64,000 nt of DNA from RPQJ01 sp963732415 (GTDB lineage: Bacteria; Pseudomonadota; Gammaproteobacteria; Steroidobacterales; Steroidobacteraceae): NCBI GenBank assembly GCA_963732415.1, contig CAVSZK010000005.1, positions 124,001 to 188,000 of the forward strand, read 5' to 3'. A program made the position numbers and the translations under genes. A model generated the notes under the pieces. The model saw only the letters and a program-made list of their open reading frames with translations. It ran no database searches and was not told the DNA's origin. Below, piece by piece: positions 16,158 to 26,076 of the stretch (position 1 is its first letter; each line of letters begins with the position of its first letter).

Positions 16158-16747
16158 GGCCCGTGACCGGCCACCGGCGACACCTGCCACTGGTCCACCG
16201 TGACCTTCAGCCGGACGCCCTCGCGGGTCGCGGTAAACCTGGCAGGCAGCGAGGTGCCCTGCGTCGGCCGGAACGCGTCATAGCCGATGCGCCAGTCGGC
16301 CTGCTCGATCACCCGCAGCGGCGCTGTGTCGGCGTCCTCGACGCTGGACGGGCCGTCAGGCGCCGGCACACCCAGCATCCAGTAGCGAAGGTTGCTCCAG
16401 GGCAGGTCGGCGCCAAGGCGTTCACGCAACAGCGCCCGCGTCTGCTCGTTATCGAGGCTGCGCCCGGCGTCATCGGTGACACTGAGGCGGTCGCCTTCGG
16501 CGGTCACGCGCATGGCGCCGACGCCCAGCGGCCCACTCAGCGAAATACTTGTCTCATCCGCATGCTGTTCCCAGGTGAATGATCCGCTGCCGCCCTGGCC
16601 GTTCGCGGCAAGCGCGAGGCGACCCGTAGCGGTCCAGGCAGAGTATGCGGACGGGTCCGCCGGCACGAACGGTGGCGGCGCAACGGGGGCCACGGCGCAG
16701 CCGCCGAGCACCGCCAGCATCAGGACCGCAGCCGATCGCCGCATCAT
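16154..16747 (-). CDS. lolB: outer-membrane lipoprotein LolB
   Basis: Protein of 197 residues (196 if the second of two adjacent ATGs is used). The lipoprotein signal RRSAAVLMLAVLGGC places the acylated Cys at residue 17. The mature part matches LolB: AYSAWTATGRLAL, GSFTWEQHADETSISLSGPLG, GVRLKVTVDQWQV. LolB accepts lipoproteins from LolA and inserts them into the outer membrane. ATG 16747 overlaps the TGA of the upstream TPR gene, and its own stop overlaps ispE, giving a coupled chain of three genes. Confidence 0.92.
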   Translation of the reverse strand: MMRRSAAVLMLAVLGGCAVAPVAPPPFVPADPSAYSAWTATGRLALAANGQGGSGSFTWEQHADETSISLSGPLGVGAMRVTAEGDRLSVTDDAGRSLDNEQTRALLRERLGADLPWSNLRYWMLGVPAPDGPSSVEDADTAPLRVIEQADWRIGYDAFRPTQGTSLPARFTATREGVRLKVTVDQWQVSPVAGHGP

Positions 16748-18429
16748 TTCCCAGCGCGGGCGATACGCTTTTCCAGCGCCTTGTTGCCCGGATTTCGCGC
16801 GAGCGACTCCTGCCAGGTCTTGCGGGCCGCGGCCTTGTCGCCCATGGCCCACTGCACTTCACCCAGGTGCAGGTTGATCTCCGGGTCATCGTTGCGGGCG
16901 CGGGCGCGCTCCAGGTGCTCGAGCGCCTGCGGGTAATTCTTCTCCCGGTAGAGCACCCAGCCCATGCTGTCCAGTACGGCGGAACTGTCGGGCGTCTGCG
17001 TGAGCGCGGCGGCGACGAGCGCGCGCGCCTCGTCGAGATCCCGGTCCTGGTCGGCAAGCGTGTAGCCGAGTGCGTTCTGTACGATCGGGTCCCCCGGTCG
17101 TTCGGCGAGCAGCTTGCGCAGCTCGCGCACCGAGGCATCTCCCCGGCCCAGCCTCTCGTAGGCGAATATGCGGGAAAGCCGCAGGTCCAGCACCTCGGGA
17201 TAGCGCTCGAGACCAGCGTCGAGCACCGCGAGCGCGCGCTTGTCGTCGTCGAGCGAAGACAGCAGCCCGGCCTGCGCCATGACCACCCGCGGTCCCAGCG
17301 ATGGCTCCGCGCGGCCGAACTGGTCGAGATGCGCGAGCCCTGCATCCACGCCGTCTTTCCGGGCCTTGAAGAATGCGACGCGCTGCTGCGCGGCCAATGC
17401 CTGGTCGCCGCCCGTCACGCGCGAGTAGTAGCGGATGGCGTCCGCCTCGTCGTCGCGCCGTTCCGCGATCACGCCGAGGTAGTAGAGTGCCTCGTACGAC
17501 TGGGAACCCATGGACAGCAGTTCCTCGAAGCGCGCGTTGGCCGCCTTCAGGTCACCGCTCTGCAGGTCGAGCATGCCCAGTGTGCGTATTGCAGCCGGCA
17601 CCACCGTGGTTCCCGTGGCGTAGGGCGTGAGGACCGCGCGCGCCTCCTCGTCGCGGCCGGCGCTGGCCAGCACCAGCGCGTATTCCATGTGGGTCGCGAT
17701 ATCGGCGTCCGGTGCAAGCGCCAGGTCGCGCTCCATCGCCAGCCCATCGGCCTCGCGCCCCGACGCGATCATCGTCCGGGCCAGCAGCATCTTCGCCGGT
17801 ACCCAGTAGGGCGCCAGCCGCACGGCCTCCTCGGCACTCGACATCGCCAGCGGGTAGTTTTCCGAGCGCAGTGCCGCATTGCCGAGCGCGCTGTGTCCCT
17901 CTGCAACCTTCGGGTGCAGCGCCGAAAGCCGCCGGAAGAGTTCGGTCACATCGGGCGCAGTCGCCTCGTCCATGATGACGGGCAGAAGCGCCACGTAGCC
18001 AGCGGCCGGGCTCACGTAGGCCGTCTCGACCAGCGTGCGGAAATGCGCTTCCGCGACGTCCAGCCGGTGCAGCGCCAGGGCCGATACACCGGCGTATCTT
18101 TCTGCCTGCTCGCTCGACGGGTTGATCTGCAGCCAGCGCTCCGCCGACAACAGGGCATCGGACAGCTGGAAATTATCGAATGCGATGCGGCTGGCCTGCT
18201 CTGCGACCGCCTCGTCGTCGGACGCCTCGGCCGCCAGCCGATAGGCTCGGGCCGCCGCCGGCAGGTCGCCGCGCTCAATGGCTGCATCGCCCTCGGCCAC
18301 CAGGGCCCCCGGTTCGGCCCGGGATTCCGGCTCGGCGGCAAGGGCTGCGGACCGGGGCCCGGGGGAGAGGGACAACAGCAGGAGCGCCGGCACCAGCAGG
18401 CGCCGGGCAAGTATCGGGAGTTTCCGCAT
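16744..18429 (-). CDS. periplasmic tetratricopeptide-repeat protein
   Basis: Protein of 561 residues beginning with an export signal (MRKLPILARRLLVPALLLL, cleavage likely near AALAA). Nearly all of the rest is tetratricopeptide repeats (AIERGDLPAAARAYRLAAE, EGHSALGNAALRSENYPLAM and near the end GWVLYREKNYPQALEHLERA). The gene before lolB in Pseudomonas is likewise a TPR protein, so the position is conserved, probably with a role in the envelope. Partner proteins are unknown. ATG 18429 is preferred over an upstream frame opening because the signal peptide starts there. It is divergent from hemA. Confidence 0.88.
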   Translation of the reverse strand: MRKLPILARRLLVPALLLLSLSPGPRSAALAAEPESRAEPGALVAEGDAAIERGDLPAAARAYRLAAEASDDEAVAEQASRIAFDNFQLSDALLSAERWLQINPSSEQAERYAGVSALALHRLDVAEAHFRTLVETAYVSPAAGYVALLPVIMDEATAPDVTELFRRLSALHPKVAEGHSALGNAALRSENYPLAMSSAEEAVRLAPYWVPAKMLLARTMIASGREADGLAMERDLALAPDADIATHMEYALVLASAGRDEEARAVLTPYATGTTVVPAAIRTLGMLDLQSGDLKAANARFEELLSMGSQSYEALYYLGVIAERRDDEADAIRYYSRVTGGDQALAAQQRVAFFKARKDGVDAGLAHLDQFGRAEPSLGPRVVMAQAGLLSSLDDDKRALAVLDAGLERYPEVLDLRLSRIFAYERLGRGDASVRELRKLLAERPGDPIVQNALGYTLADQDRDLDEARALVAAALTQTPDSSAVLDSMGWVLYREKNYPQALEHLERARARNDDPEINLHLGEVQWAMGDKAAARKTWQESLARNPGNKALEKRIARAGK

Positions 18430-18518
18430 GGTCTGCCCACTATAGCGGAAGAGCCATCGAGCTTGTGTTGCCACTGGGCATCACCCAGAATTTCGCGATT
18501 TCGCTGACCGGATCCCGG

Positions 18519-19769
18519 ATGCCCCTAGTCGTCGTCGGCATAAATCACCGTACCGCGCCCATCGAGGTGCGCGAGCGCGTGGTATTCGAGCCGGCACGGA
18601 TGCCCGAGGCGCTGCGCGAGCTGGCGGCCCTGCCGTCGGTCCAGGAGTCGCTGGTCGTCTCGACCTGCAACCGGACCGAGATCTACTGCGCGACCGAATC
18701 CGGCGCGGACGGACTGGCCGACTGGCTGCAGCACTACCACCAGCTCGGGTCGAGCCTGCACCACTGCCTGTACCGCCACGAGGACATGCGCGCGGTCGCG
18801 CACGCCTTCTCCGTGGCATCCGGACTCGACTCGCTGGTACTCGGCGAGCCCCAGATCCTGGGCCAGCTGAAGGATGCGTATCGGGTGGCCCAGGAAGCCG
18901 GCACCACCGGCCCGATGCTGAACCGCCTGTTCCAGGCGACCTTCTCCGTGGCCAAGCGCGTCCGGACCGAGACCGAAATCGGCGCGAACGCGGTGTCGGT
19001 CGCGTATGCGGCCGTGCGCATGGCCAGGACAGTTTTCGCGAGCTTCGACAACCGGACGGCGCTGCTGGTCGGAGCCGGCGAAACCATCGCGCTGGCCGCG
19101 CGCCACCTGCACGCCGACGGCCTGCGCCGCATGATCGTCGCCAATCGCAGCGTCGACCGCGCCCGCGAACTCGCCTCCGAATTCCAGGGCTTCGCCATCG
19201 GCCTCGACGAAATCCCGTCGCACCTGAGCGATGCGGACATCATCGTCGCCTCCACCGCGAGCCCGAACCCGATCATCACGCGCGCGATGGCGCAGGACGC
19301 ATTGCGCGTGCGCAAGCGGCGGCCGATGTTCATGGTGGACATCGCGGTTCCCCGCGACATCGAACCCGAGGTCGCGGAGCTCGAGGACATTTACCTGTTC
19401 ACCATCGACGACCTGCAGACGGTCGTGAACGAGAACATGGAGGGACGCCGGCAGGCCGCGCGCGCGGCGGTCGAGATGATCGAGTCGGCGGTCGATCGCT
19501 TCGAGATGCAGATCCGTACCCGTCAGGCCGCGCCGACGATCCGCAGGTTGCGCGAGCAGGCCGAACAGGCACGGCGCCACACGCTCGACCAGGCCCGGCA
19601 CATGATCGCCGCGGGACGCAGCTCTGACGAAGTACTGGAGTTCCTTTCCGCTACGCTAACCAACCGCCTGATACATGCACCGAGCCAGAGGCTGCGCGAC
19701 GCGGCCGAGACCGGCGATGGGACGATCATCGAGACGATCGCCGAGATCTACCACCTCGACCGCGACTGA
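18519..19769 (+). CDS. hemA: glutamyl-tRNA reductase
   Basis: Protein of 416 residues. It reduces glutamyl-tRNA to glutamate semialdehyde, the first step of C5 heme synthesis. The catalytic Cys50 sits in VVSTCNRTEIY, exactly as in E. coli. GINHRTAPIEVRE is the N-terminal signature; the NADPH-binding domain has VGAGETIALAARHL and the end is the dimerisation helix. ATG 18519 is chosen because the family begins at this point. It heads the hemA-prfA-prmC operon; its stop overlaps the prfA start (TGATG). Confidence 0.97.
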   Translation: MPLVVVGINHRTAPIEVRERVVFEPARMPEALRELAALPSVQESLVVSTCNRTEIYCATESGADGLADWLQHYHQLGSSLHHCLYRHEDMRAVAHAFSVASGLDSLVLGEPQILGQLKDAYRVAQEAGTTGPMLNRLFQATFSVAKRVRTETEIGANAVSVAYAAVRMARTVFASFDNRTALLVGAGETIALAARHLHADGLRRMIVANRSVDRARELASEFQGFAIGLDEIPSHLSDADIIVASTASPNPIITRAMAQDALRVRKRRPMFMVDIAVPRDIEPEVAELEDIYLFTIDDLQTVVNENMEGRRQAARAAVEMIESAVDRFEMQIRTRQAAPTIRRLREQAEQARRHTLDQARHMIAAGRSSDEVLEFLSATLTNRLIHAPSQRLRDAAETGDGTIIETIAEIYHLDRD

Positions 19770-20848
19770 TGAAGGAGTCCATCCGCCGCAGGCTGGAGAC
19801 GACGGTGGAGCGCTTCGAGGAAGTGGGCGCCCTGCTCGCCGAACCAGACGCCGCCGTGAAACCCGGTCGATTCCGCGACCTGTCGGTCGAGTACGCGCGA
19901 CTCGAGCCGGTTGCAACGCGCTTCCGGGAATTTTCGCGCCTCGAGGCCGAGCGGCGCACGACCGCCGAGATGGCCGGCGGCACCGATGCCGAGATGCGCG
20001 AGCTCGCCGAGCTGGAACTCAGCGACCTCGACGCGCGGCTCGAATCGGAAGCGGCGGAGCTGGCGAAGCTGCTGCTGCCGAAGGACCCTCGCGACGACAG
20101 CAACATCTTCCTCGAGATCCGCGCCGGGACCGGCGGCGACGAGGCCGCGATCTTCGCCGGCGACCTGTTCCGCATGTACGCGCGCTACGCGGAGCGACAG
20201 GGCTGGCGCATCGAGATCCTGAGCGAGAGTTCGGGCGAGCACGGCGGTTACCGCGAGGTGATCAGCCGCATGGTTGGCAAGGGCGTGTACTCGAGGCTCA
20301 AGTTCGAGTCGGGCACGCATCGCGTGCAGCGCGTGCCGGCCACCGAGGCGCAGGGCCGCATCCACACCTCGGCCTGCACCGTGGCGATCCTGCCCGAACT
20401 CGAGGAAGTCGACGAGGTCGCGCTCAATCCCGCGGACCTGCGCGTAGACACGTACCGCGCATCGGGTGCGGGCGGACAGCACGTCAACAAGACCGACTCG
20501 GCGATCCGCATCACGCACCTGCCGACCGGCATCGTCGTCGAGTGCCAGGACGAGCGTTCGCAGCACAAGAACCGCTCGCGCGCGCTCTCGCTGCTCAGGG
20601 CCCGCCTGCTCGAGGCCGAACAGCAGAAGCAGGCGGCGCAACAGGCGCGCGAGCGCAAGCTTCAGGTAGGCAGCGGCGACCGCTCGGAGCGCATCCGGAC
20701 CTACAACTATCCACAGGCTCGAGTCACCGACCACCGCATCAACCTGACGATCTACCAGCTGCCTGCAGTGATGGAAGGTGCGCTCGACGAGGTGATCGGG
20801 CCGCTGCAGCAGGAGTGGCAGGCCGAGCAACTCGCGAGCCTGCAGTGA
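19769..20848 (+). CDS. prfA: peptide chain release factor 1
   Basis: Protein of 359 residues. The GGQ motif that triggers peptide release is at residues 235-237 (SGAGGQHVNKTDS). The tripeptide PAT in HRVQRVPATEAQGRIHTS identifies RF1, which reads UAA and UAG, rather than RF2. Its Gln is the substrate of PrmC, encoded 18 nt downstream. The start overlaps the hemA stop by one base. Confidence 0.97.
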   Translation: MKESIRRRLETTVERFEEVGALLAEPDAAVKPGRFRDLSVEYARLEPVATRFREFSRLEAERRTTAEMAGGTDAEMRELAELELSDLDARLESEAAELAKLLLPKDPRDDSNIFLEIRAGTGGDEAAIFAGDLFRMYARYAERQGWRIEILSESSGEHGGYREVISRMVGKGVYSRLKFESGTHRVQRVPATEAQGRIHTSACTVAILPELEEVDEVALNPADLRVDTYRASGAGGQHVNKTDSAIRITHLPTGIVVECQDERSQHKNRSRALSLLRARLLEAEQQKQAAQQARERKLQVGSGDRSERIRTYNYPQARVTDHRINLTIYQLPAVMEGALDEVIGPLQQEWQAEQLASLQ

Positions 20849-20866
20849 ACCGCGCGGGCCAGGCAC

Positions 20867-21724
20867 ATGGCGACCGAGATCAGCGCGCTGGTTGACGAGG
20901 GCGCCGCGCGGCTCGCGCGCGTCGCGGACAACCCGCGCATCGAAGCGGAGATCCTGCTTGCCGCCGCACTGGCCAGGCCCCGGTCCTACCTGGCCGCGAA
21001 TCCCGCGTCCCAGGTCCTCGACTGCGAGGCGACGGACCGTTATGAGGCGTACATCACCCGCCGCGCGCTCGGCGAACCCGCCGCCTACATCCTCGGTGAA
21101 AAGGAATTCTGGTCGCTGCCGCTGACGGTGACGCCCGCCGTTCTGATTCCGCGGCCCGACACCGAACTGGTAGTCGAGCGCGCGCTCGTGCACCTGCCAC
21201 CCGGCGCGGATTCCGAGGTACTGGACCTTGCCACCGGCAGCGGCGCAATCGCACTTGCGCTTGCAAGCGAGCGTCCGGCCTGTCGGTTGACGGGGACGGA
21301 CATCTCGGCGGACGCCATCGCAATCGCCACCGGCAACGCCCGACGACTTGGTGTCGACCGCGTACGCTTCCTGGAAGGCACGTGGTACGAACCCGTCGCA
21401 GACAGGCAATACGACCTGATCGCGAGCAACCCACCCTACGTCGCGAACGATGACCCCCGCGTGGAGCGCGCGGTGCAGCGCTTCGAGCCGCATGCGGCCT
21501 TGTATTCCGGACCGACCGGGCTCGAGGCACTCAGCGAGATCATCAAAGGCGCGCTGCAGCACCTGAAACCGGGTGGTTGGCTGGTCCTCGAGCATGGCGA
21601 CACTCAGGGCGCGCCCGTCCGCAGCCTGTTGTCCCTCGCCGGCTTCGAGTCAGTAAGCACGCATCGGGACCTTGCGGGCCGCGATCGCTGCACCGAGGGC
21701 GTGAGGAGTGGCGGGCCAGGCTAG
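20867..21724 (+). CDS. prmC: release factor glutamine methyltransferase
   Basis: Protein of 285 residues. It N5-methylates the Gln of the GGQ motif of RF1 and RF2 using S-adenosylmethionine. The catalytic NPPY motif is in IASNPPYVAND; the SAM-binding motif I is VLDLATGSGAIALALA. The N-terminal helical domain that holds the release factor is complete (RPRSYLAANP). The gene directly follows its substrate gene prfA, and ends tail-to-tail with menE, separated by a hairpin. Confidence 0.96.
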   Translation: MATEISALVDEGAARLARVADNPRIEAEILLAAALARPRSYLAANPASQVLDCEATDRYEAYITRRALGEPAAYILGEKEFWSLPLTVTPAVLIPRPDTELVVERALVHLPPGADSEVLDLATGSGAIALALASERPACRLTGTDISADAIAIATGNARRLGVDRVRFLEGTWYEPVADRQYDLIASNPPYVANDDPRVERAVQRFEPHAALYSGPTGLEALSEIIKGALQHLKPGGWLVLEHGDTQGAPVRSLLSLAGFESVSTHRDLAGRDRCTEGVRSGGPG

Positions 21725-21741
21725 TCCTGGCGTCATGAGTT

Positions 21742-21775
21742 TGCGGCAGGCCTCGACGGGCTCCAGGCCTCCGCA
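21742..21775. terminator. hairpin between convergent prmC and menE
   Basis: An 11-bp stem with one bulged C (TGCGG-C-AGGCCT pairing with AGGCCTCCGCA) and an 11-nt loop lies in the 59-bp gap between two converging operons. No T run follows on either strand, so any termination role is an inference from position. Confidence 0.4.
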
Positions 21776-21783
21776 GTGAGGCG

Positions 21784-23259
21784 TCAGCGGTCCGCAGCCA
21801 GCGCGGCGAGGCGTCGCCGCAGCAGCTTGCCTGCGACCGTTCTCGGCAGGCTGCCCACGAAGCGGAATTCGCGGGGCCGCTTGAAGCCGGCAAGCCGTTC
21901 GCTGCAGTGCGCCTCCAGCGCGGCCGCATCAGCCGCCGCTCCGTCGCGGACCACGATCCACGCTGCGACTCGCGCACCGAGGTCTGCATCGGGCAAGCCG
22001 GTAACGCCGACCTCCGCAACCGACGGGTACTCGAGCAGCACCGCCTCGACTTCAGCGGGATAGACGTTTTCGCCGCCGGAAACGATGAGATCGTCGCGAC
22101 GGTCGAGCACGTGCAGGCCGCAGTTCGCGTCCAGGAATCCGACGTCACCGGTGTGGAGCCAGCCGTCACGGATTGCGCGCGCAGTAGCCTCCGGGTCTCC
22201 GAGATACCCCGTCATCACGGTCGGACCCCGCACCAGTATTTCGCCTGGCTCTCCTGTCGCCACGTCGCGGCCATCCGCGATAACGCGCAGGTTCGTGCCC
22301 TGCAGCGCAAGCATTGGTGGAGACGAAGCCGTCGCCGCGTCGCGCGGCCGTGAGGTGGCAACCTGGGACGTGGCCTCGGTGAGCCCATAGGTGCTGAACA
22401 CCGGATAGCCCAGTTCGTGCGCTCGCGCGAGCAGTGCCGGCGGTGCTGCCGCACCGCCGAGCAGCAACACTTCCAGGCCGGATGGCGCGGGACGGCCGGC
22501 ACGGTGTTCGAGCAGGCGCGAAAGCATCGTCGGCACCAGTGAAACGCCGGCGACGTCGCCCGCGTCGAGCGCCTCGCTGACTGCGGCGACGTCGAATTGA
22601 TGCAGCAGCCGCACGGGGCCGCCGTACAGCACGCTGCGGACCAGTATCGACAGCCCACCCACGTGAAACAGAGGCATGCAGGACAACCAGCGCCTGCCGA
22701 CCGCAGGCCCGAGACGCTCGAAAGCGCCGACCGCGCTGGCTTCGAAGTTTCCCCAGCTCAGGCATACACCCTTCGCGCGCCCGGAGGTACCCGATGTAAA
22801 CAGCACCACGAGTGTCGATTCCCTCGTAGCGGCCTGGCCCGGCAGGTCTACCGCCGCCTGCGGCAGCGCCTCGAACGCCGGCGCTATCCCGGCGATGAGG
22901 CCCGGCATCTGCGAGCGGATCGTCGCAAGACGCACATCACCACCATCGCAGAGCAGGTACCGCACGCGCGCGTCGGCGAGTTGCTGCGCCAGCTCGCCTG
23001 CGGTGAGTCGCGCATTGAGCGGCAGCACGATCCGGCCGGTGAGCGCCACGGCGAGGAACCACGCGACGAACCGCGCATCGCCCGGCATCAGGATCGCGAT
23101 CGGGCCATCGCCGGGCGGCACCGCATCCAGCAGGTGTGCCGCACCACGTCGCGCGCGATCGGCCAGGTCAGCGAAGCTCCAGGCTTGCCCCTGGCCCTCG
23201 ATTGCAACAGCCGTCCCGGTCCGCGCGACACGCGACTCCAGCGCGAGACCCAGGTTCAC
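21784..23259 (-). CDS. menE: o-succinylbenzoate-CoA ligase
   Basis: Protein of 491 residues, an acyl-adenylate-forming enzyme that makes OSB-CoA from o-succinylbenzoate, ATP and CoA. The P-loop-like LFTSGTSGRAKG, the YGLTEATSQ motif A5 and the C-terminal GWLHTGDVGFL and RRDDLIVSGGENVYP hinge region are present, with PRTVAGKLLRR holding the adenylation Lys. GTG 23259 overlaps the menC stop (GTGA). It is the last gene of the seven-gene men operon. Confidence 0.92.
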   Translation of the reverse strand: MNLGLALESRVARTGTAVAIEGQGQAWSFADLADRARRGAAHLLDAVPPGDGPIAILMPGDARFVAWFLAVALTGRIVLPLNARLTAGELAQQLADARVRYLLCDGGDVRLATIRSQMPGLIAGIAPAFEALPQAAVDLPGQAATRESTLVVLFTSGTSGRAKGVCLSWGNFEASAVGAFERLGPAVGRRWLSCMPLFHVGGLSILVRSVLYGGPVRLLHQFDVAAVSEALDAGDVAGVSLVPTMLSRLLEHRAGRPAPSGLEVLLLGGAAAPPALLARAHELGYPVFSTYGLTEATSQVATSRPRDAATASSPPMLALQGTNLRVIADGRDVATGEPGEILVRGPTVMTGYLGDPEATARAIRDGWLHTGDVGFLDANCGLHVLDRRDDLIVSGGENVYPAEVEAVLLEYPSVAEVGVTGLPDADLGARVAAWIVVRDGAAADAAALEAHCSERLAGFKRPREFRFVGSLPRTVAGKLLRRRLAALAADR

Positions 23260-24362
23260 GGGGTGATCCCCAGGCCGGATGAACCGGACACGACCGCGAC
23301 GCCATTGCGACATGCAACCGGCTCGGCGACATCGTCCACGAACAGGCCGGCCGTGCAGAGCCCATGGCAGGCAATCGGATCGCCCCAGGCCGCCGCGCAA
23401 TGCAGCGCGTGGCGAGCGCCGACGGCACTTTCGAACGCGTGCGAGAAGACGACGGCGCAGCCGGATTGCCGCGCCCGCTGCGCGATCTCCAGTGTCCGGG
23501 CTGGACCGCCGAGCATCGCCGGCTTCAGCACCAGCACGTCCACGGCCCCGGAATCGAGCAGGCGCTGCGCCTGCTGCTCCGACGCCACCGACTCGTCGGC
23601 TGCAACTCGAATCAAGCCGAGCGCGCGCAGCCGGGCAAGCGCCACATCGTCACCCGGTGCGACAGGTTGCTCCACGTACTCAAAATCGAATTCGGCGAGT
23701 GCCCGCAGCGCCTGTCGTGCTGCGCTCTCCGTCCACGCGCCATTCGCGTCGCCGCGCAGACTGACAGCGGCGCCCAGTCCTTCCCGGGCTGCCCGGGCGC
23801 GCGAGCAGTCCTCGTCGAGGGCCACGCCGCCGAGCTTGATCTTGGCTGCGCGGTATCCCGCAGCCCGCGCGCCAGCTGCTTCGCGTCGCAGCGCGTCCGG
23901 CGATCTTTCGATGAGCAGCGCGCTCACCGGCACTTCCTGCAGCACCCCGCGATGGGCAATCGCGGCAGGCCCGGGGAGACCCTGCGCAGGACTCCGGGCG
24001 AGATACGCGGCGAGCGACATACCGGCACGCCGCGCGGCGAGGTCCCAAAGCGCGCCCTCGACAGCTGCACGTGCTGCCGGCGAGTCGCTCAGCCGGCGCG
24101 CCACGGAAGCAGGCAACTCACCGGGCTCGAGGTCGGCACCGGCCAGCAGCCGCGACACGTCATCGAGCGCGGCGAGGGCGTCTGTTTCGTTTCCCGTTCC
24201 GAATCCGGGCCACGGTGCGGCCTCACCGTATCCGCGGCGGCCTTCCGCATCGTCGATCGCGAAAATCACAGTACCTCGGTCGATGAACTCGCCGCGCGAC
24301 GTATGTACGGGCCGCGCGAACTCCAGTCGCGCCAGGCGCGCCCGGGCCGCGGCCAGTCTCAC
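23256..24362 (-). CDS. menC: o-succinylbenzoate synthase
   Basis: Protein of 368 residues of the enolase superfamily. It dehydrates SHCHC to o-succinylbenzoate. Catalytic elements can be read in order: the KIKLGG lysine pair, RGDANGAW with a metal Asp, EQPVAPGDD with a metal Glu, and ADESVAS with a metal Asp, then VLKPAMLGG with the second-face Lys. GTG 24362 overlaps the menA stop (GTGA), and its own stop overlaps menE in the same way. Confidence 0.93.
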   Translation of the reverse strand: MRLAAARARLARLEFARPVHTSRGEFIDRGTVIFAIDDAEGRRGYGEAAPWPGFGTGNETDALAALDDVSRLLAGADLEPGELPASVARRLSDSPAARAAVEGALWDLAARRAGMSLAAYLARSPAQGLPGPAAIAHRGVLQEVPVSALLIERSPDALRREAAGARAAGYRAAKIKLGGVALDEDCSRARAAREGLGAAVSLRGDANGAWTESAARQALRALAEFDFEYVEQPVAPGDDVALARLRALGLIRVAADESVASEQQAQRLLDSGAVDVLVLKPAMLGGPARTLEIAQRARQSGCAVVFSHAFESAVGARHALHCAAAWGDPIACHGLCTAGLFVDDVAEPVACRNGVAVVSGSSGLGITP

Positions 24363-25243
24363 AGCGCGAGGCCGATCGCGAAGAGCAGGCCGAAGACGAC
24401 TTCGAGCCGCGCGGTCTTCACCAGGCAGCCGTTCAGCGCCAGGCCCCGTTCATGCCGCATGCGGCCCGCGAGGCTGAGCGCCAGCGGCAGCGACAGCCAG
24501 GGCAGCATCACCCACGCGTTCGCGACTCCGCGTGCCCACAACAACGCCGGCACCAGGTACGCGACCGCCAGCAGAAGCAGGTAATAGTTTCGGGTCGCGC
24601 GCTCGCCAAGCCTCACCGCCAGCGTGAGCTTGCCCGCACGCGCGTCGGTCCCGATGTCGCGCAGGTTGTTCACCACGAGGATCGCGGTGGCCAGCGCGCC
24701 GATCGGCACTGACGCCCAGAGCACCAGCGACGACACTGAATGCGCCTGCACGAAGTAGGTGCCGGCGACTGCCCCGAAACCGAAGAACAGGAACACACTC
24801 AGGTCGCCGAGGCCGAGATAACCGTAAGGCTTCGGCCCCCCGGTGTAGAGGTACGCAGCTGCGATCGAGAGCAGGCCCAGCGCCATCACCGGCCAGCCGG
24901 CCACCGAGGTGAGATAGATGCCGATCACCAGCGCACCGACGAACGCCAGCCACATCGCGCGCTTCATCTGCGCCGCGGTGATCCAGCCCTGCTGCGTCGC
25001 GCGCTGCGGCCCGAGCCGGTCCGCGTTGTCGGCGCCGCGCTCGAAATCGAAGACGTCGTTTGCGAAATTCGCGCCGACCTGCAGCAGCGACGCGCCAACC
25101 AGCGCCGCGAGGGCGGGTCCCACCGCGAATACGCCGTCGGACCATGCCGCTCCGGTGCCGACGAGAACCGGCGCGGCAGACGCGGTGAGCGTCGCCGGCC
25201 GGATCGCCAGCCACCAGGCCGATCGTGCGCTTATGGACGCCAT
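24359..25243 (-). CDS. menA: 1,4-dihydroxy-2-naphthoate polyprenyltransferase
   Basis: Protein of 294 residues, an integral membrane prenyltransferase of the UbiA superfamily with about eight or nine hydrophobic helices. The first Asp-rich motif is NDVFDFERGADNADR (N-D-x-x-D-x-x-x-x-x-D pattern), the second NLRDIGTDARAGK. It attaches the isoprenoid chain to DHNA, giving demethylmenaquinone. ATG 25243 lies inside the last codons of menB (13-bp overlap), consistent with coupled translation. The rest of the operon supplies DHNA. Confidence 0.94.
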   Translation of the reverse strand: MASISARSAWWLAIRPATLTASAAPVLVGTGAAWSDGVFAVGPALAALVGASLLQVGANFANDVFDFERGADNADRLGPQRATQQGWITAAQMKRAMWLAFVGALVIGIYLTSVAGWPVMALGLLSIAAAYLYTGGPKPYGYLGLGDLSVFLFFGFGAVAGTYFVQAHSVSSLVLWASVPIGALATAILVVNNLRDIGTDARAGKLTLAVRLGERATRNYYLLLLAVAYLVPALLWARGVANAWVMLPWLSLPLALSLAGRMRHERGLALNGCLVKTARLEVVFGLLFAIGLAL

Positions 25244-26076
25244 GGGAATCGCGAGAAGTCGGGCGGCCGCTTCTCGTTGTAGGCATCGCGCCCTTCCTGG
25301 GCTTCCTCGGACATGTAGAAGAGCTGCGTCGCGTGTCCTGCCAGCTCCTGGATGCCCGCCTGTCCGTCGAGTTCGGCGTTGAACGCTGCCTTCAGGCAGC
25401 GGATGGCGAACGGGCTGTGCTGCAGGATGCGTCGTCCCCAGGCCACCGCGGTCGCCTCGAGGTCGGCCAGCGGTACGACCTTGTTTACGAGGCCCATCGC
25501 GAGCGCCTCCTGGGCGTCGTACTGCTCGCACAGGTACCAGATCTCGCGGGCCTTCTTCTGCCCGACGATGCGCGCGAGGTACGAGGAACCGAACCCACCG
25601 TCGAATGACCCGACGCGCGGCCCGGTCTGGCCGAAGCGCGCATTTTCCGCGGCAATGGTCAGGTCGCACACGACGTGCAGCACGTGCCCGCCGCCGATGG
25701 CGTAACCCGCAACTGCCGCGATTACAACCTTCGGCAGCGAACGAATAAGGCGCTGCAGATCGAGCACGTTCAGGCGCGGCACGCCGTCGTCGCCCAGGTA
25801 GCCCTCATTGCCGCGGATGCGCTGGTCGCCGCCCGAGCAGAAGGCCAGGTCGCCCTCGCCGGTGAAGATGATCACCCCGATCGTGCTGTCCTCGCGAGCG
25901 CGCGAGAACGCGTCGATCAGCTCGAACAGCGTCTTCGGACGGAATGCATTGCGCACCTCCGGTCGGCATATGGTGATCCTGGCGAGGCCGCCGTCTCTCT
26001 CGAAACGGATGTCTTCGTAGGCGCGAACGGACTGCCAGTTCGGCAGGCCCTCCAGCGCTCCGGTCGTGTCGGTCAT
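25231..26076 (-). CDS. menB: 1,4-dihydroxy-2-naphthoyl-CoA synthase
   Basis: Protein of 281 residues of the crotonase superfamily. It closes the second ring of the naphthoquinone from OSB-CoA. Oxyanion-hole regions FCSGGDQRIRG and GYAIGGGHVLHVVCDLT are clear, as is the family-typical GQTGPRVGSFDGGFGSSYL. Its ATG overlaps the menH stop by one base (TAATG). Confidence 0.97.
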   Translation of the reverse strand: MTDTTGALEGLPNWQSVRAYEDIRFERDGGLARITICRPEVRNAFRPKTLFELIDAFSRAREDSTIGVIIFTGEGDLAFCSGGDQRIRGNEGYLGDDGVPRLNVLDLQRLIRSLPKVVIAAVAGYAIGGGHVLHVVCDLTIAAENARFGQTGPRVGSFDGGFGSSYLARIVGQKKAREIWYLCEQYDAQEALAMGLVNKVVPLADLEATAVAWGRRILQHSPFAIRCLKAAFNAELDGQAGIQELAGHATQLFYMSEEAQEGRDAYNEKRPPDFSRFPWRP